From an uncultured Treponema sp. (GTDB taxonomy: Bacteria; Spirochaetota; Spirochaetia; Treponematales; Treponemataceae), in NCBI GenBank assembly GCA_900317625.1, contig ONHK01000008.1:1-64000 (forward strand): DNA of 64,000 nucleotides. The letters are read 5' to 3'. Under the pieces are notes generated by a model. The model did no database searches, was not told the origin of the DNA, and saw only the letters and a list, made by a program, of their open reading frames with translations. Shown one piece after another: positions 39,771 through 48,711 of the stretch. Position numbers and translations under genes: made by a program. Within the stretch, counting starts at the first letter, position 1, and each line of letters opens with the position of its first letter.

Positions 39771-40718
39771 TTAATACCGAATGAAATCAGCCGGATCAGC
39801 GGCGACACCGTTCAGCCTGACTTCAAAATGTAAATGCGGACCTGTTACTGCTCCTGTTTTTCCAGAAAGCCCAATCTGTTCGCCAACCCGCACAATCTCA
39901 CCTTTTTTTACATCAATCCTAGAAAGATGGGCATATACGCTAGAAAGTCCACTTTCATGGGAAATCACAACATAATTGCCGAAAACAGAATCCATTTTTG
40001 CAACAAACGCAATTTTTCCGCTTTTACAGGCATAAACAGGTGTTCCCTCCGCCGCCGCAAAATCTATTCCATTATGAGATTTCCATCTTTTGTACACAGG
40101 ACTGTCACGAAATCCAAATCCAGAAGTAACCCGGATACTGTCCAAAGGCGCCCGCATCGATGCATCAAGAAAAAAAGCACGCTGCGCAGGAGTAAATCTT
40201 TTTCCATAAAGAAAATAGAATTTCTTTTCATTTAAATAATAACATATTTTTTCCGAATTTTCCACAAAAGACTTGAATTCAGACGAGATTAGAATTTCAA
40301 CAAACGAAACAGGATTTTCCCGCACAAAAATACCTTTTACAGTTGGCAAAACAATTTTTTTTCCGGCGATTTTTTCCGAAATTCCAGAAAGAGAATTCAA
40401 GGTAATCAAAGTGTCATAGGGAATCCCTGAATCGGCGCAGACAGAAAAAATATCCTCTGATTTTTTTGGAATATAAACGTAGAATTCTTCTATCGGTGGC
40501 GTAAAATTAAGCTCATCCGCAAAAATTCTGTCATTATGGGAAACGGTTTCCTCAAACTGACAAAAAACAACATCCGTGCGGGAAAGTTTTTTAATTTCAG
40601 GAAGTTTTTCAATCTCAATTCTGATTTTTTGAACCGAATTTTCTTCCGCAGAAGAAGAAATAATAGAAAAAACTTGCAAAACAACAAAAAAAATCAGCGC
40701 AAAAAAGTTATGATGCAT
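39771..40718 (-). CDS. LysM/M23-family peptidoglycan metallopeptidase
   Basis: 315 residues: signal peptide (1-23), a LysM-like segment (about 88-130; DIFSVCADSGIPYDTLITLNSLSG) and a C-terminal M23 domain with zinc ligands in SHNGIDFAA (HxxxD) and PHLHFEVR (HxH). It is an endopeptidase or an EnvC-like activator; both metal motifs are complete, so enzymatic activity is likely. It overlaps the small membrane protein gene upstream by 11 nt. Confidence 0.85.
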   Translation of the reverse strand: MHHNFFALIFFVVLQVFSIISSSAEENSVQKIRIEIEKLPEIKKLSRTDVVFCQFEETVSHNDRIFADELNFTPPIEEFYVYIPKKSEDIFSVCADSGIPYDTLITLNSLSGISEKIAGKKIVLPTVKGIFVRENPVSFVEILISSEFKSFVENSEKICYYLNEKKFYFLYGKRFTPAQRAFFLDASMRAPLDSIRVTSGFGFRDSPVYKRWKSHNGIDFAAAEGTPVYACKSGKIAFVAKMDSVFGNYVVISHESGLSSVYAHLSRIDVKKGEIVRVGEQIGLSGKTGAVTGPHLHFEVRLNGVAADPADFIRY

Positions 40719-40932
40719 TCTTTTTTCTTAAGATTTTTCTTACAATACAGAAAACAGCCACGGCAAAAACCGCAAAAAGCACAACAAATGTATAAATTCT
40801 TGGCGCACAAACCGCAAATTTCCACAATGGAAAAACAACCGCAAATCCCACCGCAAGACAAAAAGCGACCAAGCCCAAAACCTTGAAAAGATTCAAAAAG
40901 AATTCCTTAATTTTCAACGCCACGTTCAACAT
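40708..40932 (-). CDS. Small membrane protein with two transmembrane segments
   Basis: 74 residues with hydrophobic stretches at about 15-35 and 45-65 and a basic C-terminus. It overlaps the M23 peptidase gene by 11 nt. No family recognised. Confidence 0.6.
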   Translation of the reverse strand: MLNVALKIKEFFLNLFKVLGLVAFCLAVGFAVVFPLWKFAVCAPRIYTFVVLFAVFAVAVFCIVRKILRKKNAS

Positions 40933-40952
40933 ACATTCATTTTAAAACAAAA

Positions 40953-40987
40953 AGCAGGTCTTTGCATTCAAAAACCTGCTTTTTTTC
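40953..40987. terminator. Bidirectional terminator after the ferredoxin gene
   Basis: AGCAGGT and ACCTGCT flank a 14-nt loop, with A and T runs on both sides. Confidence 0.8.
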
Positions 40988-40997
40988 GCAAAATAAT

Positions 40998-41168
40998 TTA
41001 CTCTGAAATTGCTTCTGCTGGACAAGTAGACGCACAAGAACCACAGCTGATGCATTTGTCTGCATCGATAGCTCTTTTGTCGTTTACTTCTGAAATTGCT
41101 CCAACCGGACAATCAGGTTCGCATGCGCCACAATTAACGCATTTATCTGAATCAACTTTGTAAGCCAT
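40998..41168 (-). CDS. 2[4Fe-4S] ferredoxin
   Basis: A 56-residue protein. It reads MAYKVDSDKCVNCGACEPDC and then PVGAI, followed by a second KCISCGSCASTCPAEAI. Both CxxCxxCxxxCP sets are complete, giving a clostridial-type two-cluster ferredoxin used as a low-potential electron carrier in anaerobic metabolism. TAAGGAG lies 8 nt before the ATG at 41168. Confidence 0.92.
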   Translation of the reverse strand: MAYKVDSDKCVNCGACEPDCPVGAISEVNDKRAIDADKCISCGSCASTCPAEAISE

Positions 41169-41509
41169 AGTCGTTCTCCTTACAGCTAAAAATGAACTAG
41201 AAAAATATTACTCTACGCAAAACGAATTTTCAACAAATCAAAGTTCGCAATGGCTAACTAAATTTTACAAAAAAGTTGAAGAAAAAAATGCCTGCACTTC
41301 CAGCGGAAAAACAAAATTGGCTATGGTTGCAATTTTTTTTAGGAAGAAAACTTCAATTCGCAAAGCTCATTTTCAGTTTTCTTTTATGCCTGCGGCAAAA
41401 AAATGGCAAATTACGCCACTTTTGTTTTTTCGCTTCCGTTGCGGCATTTTCTTGCGCAATTATTTTACCGATAGACATTTTTTGCCACTTCATTCAAAAT
41501 ATCAGAAGA
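41169..41509. other. Non-coding region between ferredoxin and deoC
   Basis: The deoC frame stays open to the left of the true start, but the translation (hydrophobic, no family similarity) is not part of DeoC. The gap carries a 23-nt sequence (41284-41306) that also occurs at 38591-38613. Confidence 0.5.
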
Positions 41510-42250
41510 ATGAAAAAAGAAACACTTGCAAAATTTATTGATCACACAATGCTTGCCCAGACCGCTGGAATCAAGGAAATAATCCGGCTTTGCGCAGAGG
41601 CAAAAAACTATAAATTCAAATCAGTCTGCATAAATCCGGTTTATATTCCTGTCTGCAAAAGTGAGCTAAACCAGACAGATGTGAAAATCTGCACAGTAAT
41701 CGGATTTCCGCTCGGAGCCACATCCTCAAAGGACAAAGCCGCGGAAACTGTAGAAGCAATAATCAACGGCGCTGATGAAGTTGATATGGTGATAAATGCC
41801 GGAGCTGCGTTGGAATGTCGCTTCAGTTCAATAGAAATGGACATTGCAGAAGTTGTTCAAGCCGCAAGATTCGCCGGGGAAAAAGTCGGAAAACAAATTG
41901 TTGTAAAAGTTATTCTTGAAACCTGTTTTCTTTCTGATGAAACAATTGTAACTTGCTGCCAATGCGCAGTTCGTACCGGAGCAGATTTTGTAAAAACTTC
42001 AACAGGTTTTGCGACTCCAAAAGATTCTGCCGGAAACATTCTTCCGAATGGAGCTTCAGCGCATCATATCCAAATAATGAGAAAAGCCGTTGGAAAAGAT
42101 TTCGGTGTAAAAGCCTCTGGAGGAATCAGAAACGCAAAAAAGACCGCAGAAATGATTGCCGCCGGTGCGAACAGAATCGGAACTTCAAGCGGAATTCAAA
42201 TCATGGAAAACTGGGATGAATCCCTAAAAATTCCAGGCTGGGATGACTAA
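41510..42250 (+). CDS. deoC: Deoxyribose-phosphate aldolase
   Basis: 246 residues. FIDHTMLAQTA at the N-terminus, GADEVDMVIN, catalytic lysine in IVVKVILET and the second lysine in FGVKASGGIRN are the DeoC signatures. It splits 2-deoxyribose 5-phosphate into glyceraldehyde 3-phosphate and acetaldehyde in deoxynucleoside breakdown. I placed the start at 41510, since DeoC proteins start just before the FIDHT motif and AGAAG lies upstream. Confidence 0.92.
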   Translation: MKKETLAKFIDHTMLAQTAGIKEIIRLCAEAKNYKFKSVCINPVYIPVCKSELNQTDVKICTVIGFPLGATSSKDKAAETVEAIINGADEVDMVINAGAALECRFSSIEMDIAEVVQAARFAGEKVGKQIVVKVILETCFLSDETIVTCCQCAVRTGADFVKTSTGFATPKDSAGNILPNGASAHHIQIMRKAVGKDFGVKASGGIRNAKKTAEMIAAGANRIGTSSGIQIMENWDESLKIPGWDD

Positions 42251-43213
42251 CTAAAGAACAGCGTCTTTTACCTTGAACCAGAAAAGCTGATTTTCTTTCA
42301 TCGCGCAGTCGATTTTATTTTCCTGATAAAGATAATAAAGATACGCGCGGATTGTGCTTCCAATCAAAAGGTATTGTGGAGTCCGAAGTTTTATGTCGTT
42401 CATGTCGGCAACTGCCTTCATAAGTTCCGAAAATGTAAGCCGCCTGTCATCTTTTAAGGCGCGCAAAATGCAATATTCCGTGGAAAGAATCGCAATATTG
42501 TTCATCTCAACAGTTTCCTGGATTCTTTGGCAAGGCTCGCCGTGGCAAGGAATGTACCAGTCAAAATCCGTTTCATTCAACTTGTTCAATGTCTGCTTAA
42601 ACGCTCCCAAATCAACAAGATAAGAAATCCAGTATTTTAAGACATGCATCCTGCCAAAAACCGCGTCTCCAGGAAAAAATACAGTTTCACCTTTTTTGCT
42701 TGTAAAAAGAACGCCAAGCATATTCAGATAATGCCCCGGAAGACTGATGAAATTTATTTTTCCACCGCCACGCAGCTTTATCTCAGAATTTTCATCAATA
42801 AATTTATCCGCCTTTGAAGGTTTTGCAACATAATAGCTAGACTGAAGATGTGGCAACGGCATTGAGCCGCAAGTAATTATCGACTGCAAAAGATTACATT
42901 CAAGACCGGCAGACTCAACTCGGTCGCACCAAATCTGACATCCAGTTTTTTGAACAAAAAAAGCGTTTCCACCGCAGTGGTCTGCATGAGAATGAGTATT
43001 TATTATGGCAACAAGATTGAATCCGCCGTTTTCAGCTGGAAAAAGTTCGTTCAGCTCACAAAAAATGCGCGCCGCATCCTCTGAATCACCGCCGGAATCA
43101 ACAAGATAAATATCTTTTGCCTTAGAGCCACGTTTTCCCTGAACCGCAATTACACCAACATTTGTTGCACCCGGAATATAGAAAACGTTGCCAAGAATTT
43201 TTTTTGCTGTCAT
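42251..43213 (-). CDS. Metallo-beta-lactamase-fold hydrolase
   Basis: 320 residues. Metal site NTHSHADHCGG (HxHxDH, about 93-103), SLPGHYLNM (third His), FPGDAVFGR (Asp) and CHGEPCQRI. The C-terminal 70 residues form a probable winged helix (LSTEYCILRALKDDRRLTFSELM). The substrate is unknown; glyoxalase-type and quinol-type relatives are possible. The start codon overlaps the phosphofructokinase stop (TAATG), so it is translationally coupled and may be related to glycolytic by-products such as methylglyoxal (speculative). Confidence 0.8.
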   Translation of the reverse strand: MTAKKILGNVFYIPGATNVGVIAVQGKRGSKAKDIYLVDSGGDSEDAARIFCELNELFPAENGGFNLVAIINTHSHADHCGGNAFFVQKTGCQIWCDRVESAGLECNLLQSIITCGSMPLPHLQSSYYVAKPSKADKFIDENSEIKLRGGGKINFISLPGHYLNMLGVLFTSKKGETVFFPGDAVFGRMHVLKYWISYLVDLGAFKQTLNKLNETDFDWYIPCHGEPCQRIQETVEMNNIAILSTEYCILRALKDDRRLTFSELMKAVADMNDIKLRTPQYLLIGSTIRAYLYYLYQENKIDCAMKENQLFWFKVKDAVL

Positions 43214-44589
43214 TAAAGATCAAGTTTCTGACGCATGATTTTTTTTGCTTTTTCCTCGTCATTAACCATAAGAATTGGCTGACCAGTCGCATCCAAAGCA
43301 TCGCGCCACAAAGCTCCTTCTGGATCAACAAAGTTTCTGCTTGCAATTGCCATTTTTGTAGGAATATAAACAAATTTGTCGTGAACAAGACCTACAACAA
43401 TCTTTGTTTTTCCTGCCATTGCCGCATGAACAGCATTATTTCCAAGACGTTCGCAATATACTGAGTCAGACGCAATTGTAACCGCAGAACGAATCTGATA
43501 GCTTGGATCACAATATTTCAAGTCAACAGGAATATTCTTTTTTGTAAAATAAGACTTTATTGCATCGCGAAGATAAATTCCAATATCAGCGAGCTTCTTG
43601 TTTCCAGAAGCATCAGTTTCATCATTTGAGGCAAAAAGTTCCTGACCTGCGCCTTCTGCAACAACAACAACCGCATGCTTATGTTCCATAAGACGTTTTT
43701 CAAGATTTGCAAGGAAACCGTTAGGACCTTCCATATCAAAAGGGATTTCTGGAATAAGACAGAAATTTGTCTCGTGAGAAGCAAGAGCCGCATAAGTGGC
43801 AATGAATCCAGACTCGCGCCCCATAAGTTTTACAAGAGCAATACAGTTTGGCTGGGAACGAGCTTCCATGTGCATAGAAGCAATCGCCTCTTTTGCCTGC
43901 TGAACAGCCGTTTCAAAACCGAATGAATGATCGATAAGAAGGAAGTCGTTATCTACAGTTTTTGGAATTCCGACAACCGCACATTCAAGACCACGTCTCT
44001 GGATTTCTTCAGCCATAGATAAAGCACCGTGCTGAGTTCCATCACCGCCAATTACAAACATCATGTTAATACCAAGACGTTCAATTGTATCAACGCCATC
44101 TGTAGGAATTCTGTTTCCGCCGCCACGGCTTGTTCCAATGAAAGAACCACCAATCTTATGAATTTCATCAACAACATCAGGAGTAAGCTGAATCGGCTCA
44201 AGATTTGAATCTGCAAAAAGTCCACGGTAACCGTAACGGAAGCCAACAATATCCCGAACACCGTATCTGTTCCACAAGCAACGAACAACAGCTCGAATAA
44301 CGTCATTCAATCCTGGGCAAAGACCACCGCAAGTACAGATTCCAGCTTTTACCTTTTTTGGATCAAAATATATTTTTTCACGAGGTCCAGCCTTTTGCAA
44401 AAGATTTGTCTCATCAACAGAATTTGGTTCATCCTTGCTGAAAACGTTGATTCTATTTCTTACAAAAGAATCATCTCGCACATAATTTGCACACGCACCA
44501 CCTACAACTGTTGACAACTGGATAGGTGAATTAAATTTGCAAGGACCTAACTGTTCAACCGTAAAATCGTAATCTTTTGCCTGATTCAT
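43213..44589 (-). CDS. pfk: 6-phosphofructokinase, long type
   Basis: 458 residues. The catalytic core has [39 protein letters not shown] and GRESGFIA. The GGDG motif (G rather than a second D) predicts ATP as phosphate donor, while K in PKTVDND is usual in PPi-dependent enzymes; this mixed signature is known from the long, ATP-dependent PFK group of trypanosomes and some spirochaetes. It catalyses the committing step of glycolysis. A 90-residue N-terminal extension includes [16 protein letters not shown]. The donor assignment is inference from motifs. Confidence 0.85.
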   Translation of the reverse strand: MNQAKDYDFTVEQLGPCKFNSPIQLSTVVGGACANYVRDDSFVRNRINVFSKDEPNSVDETNLLQKAGPREKIYFDPKKVKAGICTCGGLCPGLNDVIRAVVRCLWNRYGVRDIVGFRYGYRGLFADSNLEPIQLTPDVVDEIHKIGGSFIGTSRGGGNRIPTDGVDTIERLGINMMFVIGGDGTQHGALSMAEEIQRRGLECAVVGIPKTVDNDFLLIDHSFGFETAVQQAKEAIASMHMEARSQPNCIALVKLMGRESGFIATYAALASHETNFCLIPEIPFDMEGPNGFLANLEKRLMEHKHAVVVVAEGAGQELFASNDETDASGNKKLADIGIYLRDAIKSYFTKKNIPVDLKYCDPSYQIRSAVTIASDSVYCERLGNNAVHAAMAGKTKIVVGLVHDKFVYIPTKMAIASRNFVDPEGALWRDALDATGQPILMVNDEEKAKKIMRQKLDL

Positions 44590-44962
44590 TTTTGCTCCTA
44601 AAACAACGCTGAAACGTAAAACTCAGCGTTAGAAAAAAAACTTTGCTCTATCTAAATAAAGATATACAGAATCAACATTTTTTTCAATCATTTTCTTGAC
44701 CCAATTTGCTTATGGCTTTATTTTTTATAGTAGGAAATTTGAATTTTTTTCCACAAAAAGAAATAAAAGCGTAGGCAGAGTTCGTGATTTGTGAAGATTT
44801 TGGTCGATTGAACCAATTAAAGTGCGCAGCACCCAAAATCTTACAAGCGAAGCGCGAGACCAACCATCTGGAGCAAATTACGAATCTGCCGAAAGCGGTT
44901 ATTCTGATTTATTAAAAAAATTAAAATTTCCAAATATAAAAATTCACATGATGGAGAAATCT
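44590..44962. other. Intergenic region between pfk and lemA
   Basis: Divergent promoter region. The LemA frame runs open leftwards to 44822 but that part lacks codon-like features and the signal peptide starts at 44963. No clear repeat or terminator. Confidence 0.5.
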
Positions 44963-45559
44963 ATGAAAATCACAAAAATTTTAGCTTCTATTTTTGCGGG
45001 AATCGCGCTTATGGCAGGAATTTCTTCCTGCAACATATACAACAATCTTGTCGAGCTGGACGAACAGGTTTCGGCTCAATGGGCGCAGGTTGAAAACCAG
45101 TACCAGCGCAGATATGACTTGATTCCGAATCTTGTTTCAACTGTAAAAGGCGCTGCGAGCCACGAAACTGAACTTTACACACAAGTTGCGGAAGCGCGCG
45201 CAAAAGCCGGTGGAGTAATAAAAGTTGACGCAAGCATTCTTGAGGACGAAGAGAAATTCGCGGAATTTCAGAAAGTTCAGGATTCTCTGGGCGGAGCTTT
45301 ACAAAGACTTCTTTCTGTTACAGAAAATTATCCGGAACTAAAAACAAACCAGAATTTTCTTGCACTGCAGGATGAACTTGAGGGAACAGAAAACCGCATT
45401 TCAACAGAACGAAAAAGATACAACGACCTTGCGCAAAAATATAACGCGACAATCAGAAAATGGCCTGGAGTTGTAATCGCCGGAAAAATGGGATTCAAGG
45501 CAAAATCATATTTTACGGCAGCGGCACAAGCATCTACAGCTCCGGCTGTACAGTTCTAA
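44963..45559 (+). CDS. lemA: LemA-family lipoprotein
   Basis: 198 residues from the ATG at 44963, which has GGAG 6-9 nt upstream. Lipoprotein signal MKITKILASIFAGIALMAGISSC, then the LemA core LVELDEQVSAQWAQVENQYQRRYDLIPNLVSTVKG and coiled-coil helices with RKRYNDLAQKYN. LemA proteins are membrane-anchored with a four-helix bundle, often next to TPM-domain proteins as here; their function is poorly known. First gene of a LemA-TPM-TPM operon. Confidence 0.88.
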   Translation: MKITKILASIFAGIALMAGISSCNIYNNLVELDEQVSAQWAQVENQYQRRYDLIPNLVSTVKGAASHETELYTQVAEARAKAGGVIKVDASILEDEEKFAEFQKVQDSLGGALQRLLSVTENYPELKTNQNFLALQDELEGTENRISTERKRYNDLAQKYNATIRKWPGVVIAGKMGFKAKSYFTAAAQASTAPAVQF

Positions 45560-45603
45560 AAATCATCGGACTGCAAAAGCAAAAGTAAAATCAAGGGGCG
45601 AAA

Positions 45604-46296
45604 ATGACAAAAAAATATCTTTTGAAAAAAATAAAACTTTCAGATTCCGATATGGAAGAAATCAAAAATGCGGTGAAAAAAGCGGAGTCAAACACGAGTG
45701 GCGAAATTGCGCTGGCTTTAACCGCCGAAAGCGAGCATTATTCATTTTGGGAACTTTTGGCTTCAACATATCTTGCGGCTTTTGTTTTTATAGTTCTTCT
45801 TCCGTTCGCCGCAAAAATTTTCGCTCTTTATGACAAATTTTTCTGGGGCTGCCCGGTTTGGCTTCTTCCGGCATTTTATGGAATTGCAACCTTGGCAACA
45901 ATCGTCTTTGGTTTTTATTTTGCAAATATTCCGTCAATTGACAGAATAATAATTCCAAAAAACATAAAGAATCAGGCTGTAACAAATCGCGCGTTCAGAC
46001 ATTTTTCCCAAAGCGGAGTTTACGAAACAAAAGAACATTCAGGAATTCTGATTTTTGTTTCATATCTGGAAAGACAAGTTAGAATTGTGGCGGACTCTGG
46101 AATTGCGCAAAAAATTCCTCAGGATTTATGGAACATAATCGCAGACGACCTTGCGCTTGGAATCAAAGCTGGAAAAACAAAAGAAGGATTTATTGCCGCC
46201 GTAGAAAAATGCGGTGAACTTCTTGCGGAAAAATTCCCGGCCGAAAAAGAAAATCCAAATGAACTGCCTGACGGCCTTGCAATTCTGGAGGACTAA
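45604..46296 (+). CDS. TPM-domain membrane protein
   Basis: 230 residues. An N-terminal TPM start (LSDSDMEEIKNAVKKAESNTSGEIALAL), two membrane segments (about 52-75 and 85-108) inserted early, and the rest of the TPM fold with RAFRHFSQSGVYETKEHSGILIFVSYLERQVRIVADSGIA. TPM domains may have phosphatase activity in plants. It lies 44 nt after lemA and 1 nt before the next TPM gene. Confidence 0.8.
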   Translation: MTKKYLLKKIKLSDSDMEEIKNAVKKAESNTSGEIALALTAESEHYSFWELLASTYLAAFVFIVLLPFAAKIFALYDKFFWGCPVWLLPAFYGIATLATIVFGFYFANIPSIDRIIIPKNIKNQAVTNRAFRHFSQSGVYETKEHSGILIFVSYLERQVRIVADSGIAQKIPQDLWNIIADDLALGIKAGKTKEGFIAAVEKCGELLAEKFPAEKENPNELPDGLAILED

Positions 46297-46297
46297 A

Positions 46298-47101
46298 ATG
46301 AAAGGATTGAATTTTAAGCGGAATTTTATTTTTGTTGCGGTCGCGGCGGTTTTTGCGTTCAATTCATTTGCGGAAAAAGTTCCAGCTCTTACCGGCAGAA
46401 TCGTTGACAACGCGAACATAATCACCAGAAAAGACAAGGAAGAAATAAATTCTTATCTTGAAAGCCTTGAAAACTCAACCGGCGCACAAGTCGCAGTTCT
46501 TACAATAAATTCACTGAACGGCGATTCTATTGAAGATTTTTCAATGAAAGTCGCAGAATCATGGAAGCTCGGACAAAAAGACAAAGACAATGGCGCACTA
46601 ATTGTGGTTGCGCTAAAGGAACACAAAGCCCGAATCGAAGTTGGCTACGGACTTGAAGGAACTTTAACAGACACAAAATGCGGCCTGATTCTGCGGAATG
46701 TGATAATCCCGGAATTCAGAAACGGTGATTATTCAGAAGGAATTTTAAAAGGCGTAAAAAATATCACAGGAATTATCTCTGCGAATGAGGAACTTGTTTC
46801 AAAAAGCGTCTTAAAAGAATCTGACAAGGACAATTCATATATGGGAATTCTATACGGATTCCTATGGGTTTTTGGCTGGTTCATACTCTTTTCCTGCATT
46901 GCAAGCGGACGGAGCAACCATTTTTTGCCGTGGATTATTTTCACAAGCGCATACCGAAACACTCATCGCGGCAGTTCAACAAGAAGCGGCTCAATGAACA
47001 ACTTTTACAGCGGCAGCCACAAATCCTTCGGTGGCGGTGGAAGCCACTTTAGTGGGGGCGGCGGTCATTTTGGCGGTGGAGGAGCATCCGGCGGATGGTA
47101 G
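46298..47101 (+). CDS. Secreted TPM-domain protein with Gly-rich tail
   Basis: 267 residues from the ATG at 46298 (GGAGG box). Signal peptide (1-23), TPM domain (VPALTGRIVDNANIITRKDKEEI..., ARIEVGYGLEGTLTDTKCG), one membrane segment (about 188-208) and a C-terminal tail of G/S/H/F repeats (GGGGSHFSGGGGHFGGGG). This is the standard YgcG-like layout. It starts directly after the preceding gene and completes the LemA/TPM operon. Confidence 0.85.
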   Translation: MKGLNFKRNFIFVAVAAVFAFNSFAEKVPALTGRIVDNANIITRKDKEEINSYLESLENSTGAQVAVLTINSLNGDSIEDFSMKVAESWKLGQKDKDNGALIVVALKEHKARIEVGYGLEGTLTDTKCGLILRNVIIPEFRNGDYSEGILKGVKNITGIISANEELVSKSVLKESDKDNSYMGILYGFLWVFGWFILFSCIASGRSNHFLPWIIFTSAYRNTHRGSSTRSGSMNNFYSGSHKSFGGGGSHFSGGGGHFGGGGASGGW

Positions 47102-47105
47102 AAAG

Positions 47106-47501
47106 ATTGTTCATAACAAAAATTGCCGCTTAACACATTTTTCTTGCCTATTGGCTTTGTTACTTACAAGCTGTGATGAAATTCTATCAGTAGTAACCTG
47201 CAATAAAGAAGGTGAAAAAGTTGTAAACAATTACATCTCTATTTATGGCGACAAAGTATATGATGAAACTAGTTCCATAAAATCATGGACAGACCTGGAC
47301 GTATTCGATGATGGCTTGTTCGATATTGATGACATGGATGACTTGCTTTTTAAAATCGAAAATAAAAAAGAGCAGATTGTTGTCTTAGGCACTGAAGAAA
47401 CTGCCTTAGAAATAAGTTTTTTTGACGGTGGCTACAATTACACACTTTTTTCTTCAGCAGAAAGTCTTAACAACGCAATAAACAGTAGCTTTGATTTCTA
47501 A
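47106..47501 (+). CDS. Possible lipoprotein, start uncertain
   Basis: An open frame of about 130 codons overlapping no known gene. It reads HFSCLLALLLTSCDEILSVV, a lipoprotein signal with lipobox LLTSC, then an acidic soluble part (DLDVFDDGLFDIDDMDDLLF). No ATG, GTG or TTG with a ribosome-binding site lies before the signal; the first possible codon in frame past the TPM gene is ATT at 47106, and the frame runs back into the TPM gene. Either it uses an unusual start or the 5' end was lost, making it a decaying gene. Function unknown. Confidence 0.45.
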   Translation: MVHNKNCRLTHFSCLLALLLTSCDEILSVVTCNKEGEKVVNNYISIYGDKVYDETSSIKSWTDLDVFDDGLFDIDDMDDLLFKIENKKEQIVVLGTEETALEISFFDGGYNYTLFSSAESLNNAINSSFDF

Positions 47502-47533
47502 AATATTAAAATATCAAGATGGAGAAAACAAGA

Positions 47534-47797
47534 ATGAATAGATTTTTTAAATTTTTAACAATATGTTTTGCAGTATCAACACTTGCTGTTTCCTGCGCAA
47601 AAAAGCCTCTTACCCTTGACAATAATACTTCAATGAAAACTTTACTAAAAGCAAATGATGAAGAAATAAAAGATCTCATCATAAAAGAAGCAAAAGAAAA
47701 AGCAAATATATCTGAAGAAAATATCGATGTTGAATACATTTTACGCGATGAAAAAGCTCAGGTTATTGCCACAAAAATCAAGGTAAACTCAAAATAA
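47534..47797 (+). CDS. Small lipoprotein
   Basis: 87 residues from the ATG at 47534 (GGAG 9 nt upstream). Signal MNRFFKFLTICFAVSTLAVSC with lipobox LAVSC at residue 21, then a lysine/glutamate-rich helical part (NDEEIKDLIIKEAKEKANISEEN). No family recognised. A terminator follows at once. Confidence 0.7.
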   Translation: MNRFFKFLTICFAVSTLAVSCAKKPLTLDNNTSMKTLLKANDEEIKDLIIKEAKEKANISEENIDVEYILRDEKAQVIATKIKVNSK

Positions 47798-47810
47798 AAA
47801 AACACGCATT

Positions 47811-47849
47811 AACCGTAATCAGAACAATTTCCAGATTACGGTTATTTTT
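47811..47849 (+). terminator. Terminator after the small lipoprotein gene
   Basis: AACCGTAATC (47811-47820) and GATTACGGTT (47834-47843) form a perfect stem followed by ATTTTTT. Confidence 0.9.
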
Positions 47850-47993
47850 TCCATAATAAAGTTTTAAGAAAATTCTTTACTCCAAATATCAATCTTTCCC
47901 AAAATCACGAAATCCTGACGACTTTTTAAACAATCATCACATAATCCGAAGGACTTTTTTATTATCTAAAAAATGTGTTTGCCGGTCAAGTTT

Positions 47994-48022
47994 TTGACAA
48001 TTGCCGTTCGCTGTCTTAAAAT
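47994..48022 (+). promoter_or_regulatory. Promoter of the exported-protein gene
   Basis: TTGACA (47994-47999), 17-nt spacer, TAAAAT (48017-48022). The flanking TTTTTGACAATTG is shared with the promoter at 48654. Confidence 0.75.
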
Positions 48023-48051
48023 AATAAAATCATTAGAACAGAGGTAAATGT

Positions 48052-48603
48052 ATGAAAAAAATTTTCACGGCTATATTTCTTATGGCAATGGCAACCTTTT
48101 TATTTGCGCAGAATTTGAGCAGCAGCAAAAATAATTCTTTTGAGTTCAAGATTGCAGATTTAGTTGGCAAGGGATTTTACGATGAAATCAAAATCAGAAA
48201 CGGCAGCTCGTATGAACTTAAAAATATCCAGATTAAAATCTCAATCAACGGAAAAAGCATAGAACTCATTCCGATTGCAAATCTTCAGCCTGGAAACGCA
48301 AAAAACTTTGACGGCAAAGAAGATGACGACATGCACGATGAGCTGAAATATTTTTTTGGAAATGACGGAAAACTCAGCAAGACAAATCAGAACATCATAG
48401 CTTTTGACATAAATTTTGGCGACAACAATGAAAAAATAACCATAAAAGATTTTTTTATCAAAAACAAGGACTTATACTTTTTTGTTGAAGACAATCCAAA
48501 TTTTAAGAACACAGACCAAGCCACCACGAATTCCGCAAAAATTGTAACAATTGACGGAAAAAAATACATACTCGTAGACGACAAGGCTTTTGAGATTCAG
48601 TAG
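48052..48603 (+). CDS. Exported protein of unknown function
   Basis: 183 residues with a signal peptide cleaved after LFAQ (about residue 20). The mature protein is beta-rich (FEFKIADLVGKGFYDEIKIRNGSSYELKNIQIKISING), resembling an Ig-like or FxLYD-type fold, and ends in a small hairpin (KIVTIDGKKYILVDDKAFEIQ). No lipobox. AGAGG lies 7-11 nt before the ATG. No family recognised. Confidence 0.65.
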   Translation: MKKIFTAIFLMAMATFLFAQNLSSSKNNSFEFKIADLVGKGFYDEIKIRNGSSYELKNIQIKISINGKSIELIPIANLQPGNAKNFDGKEDDDMHDELKYFFGNDGKLSKTNQNIIAFDINFGDNNEKITIKDFFIKNKDLYFFVEDNPNFKNTDQATTNSAKIVTIDGKKYILVDDKAFEIQ

Positions 48604-48653
48604 GAGAATAATTTTCCTCGCAGAATAGACAAGTTGGCGACAAATCATTGTTT

Positions 48654-48682
48654 TTGACAATTGAATAGCACTGTTTTATAAT
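48654..48682 (+). promoter_or_regulatory. Promoter of the lipoprotein gene at 48712
   Basis: TTGACA (48654-48659), 17-nt spacer, TATAAT (48677-48682): a consensus sigma-70 promoter. Confidence 0.85.
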
Positions 48683-48711
48683 AAAGAATACTAGAAAAAT
48701 GAGGTAAAAGA

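Noticed and set aside
41276-41509. 78-codon extension of DeoC
   Set aside because: DeoC proteins start just before FIDHT; the extension has no similarity to the family.
44822-44962. N-terminal extension of LemA
   Set aside because: The extension precedes the lipoprotein signal peptide and has no ribosome-binding site; the start at 44963 has GGAG.
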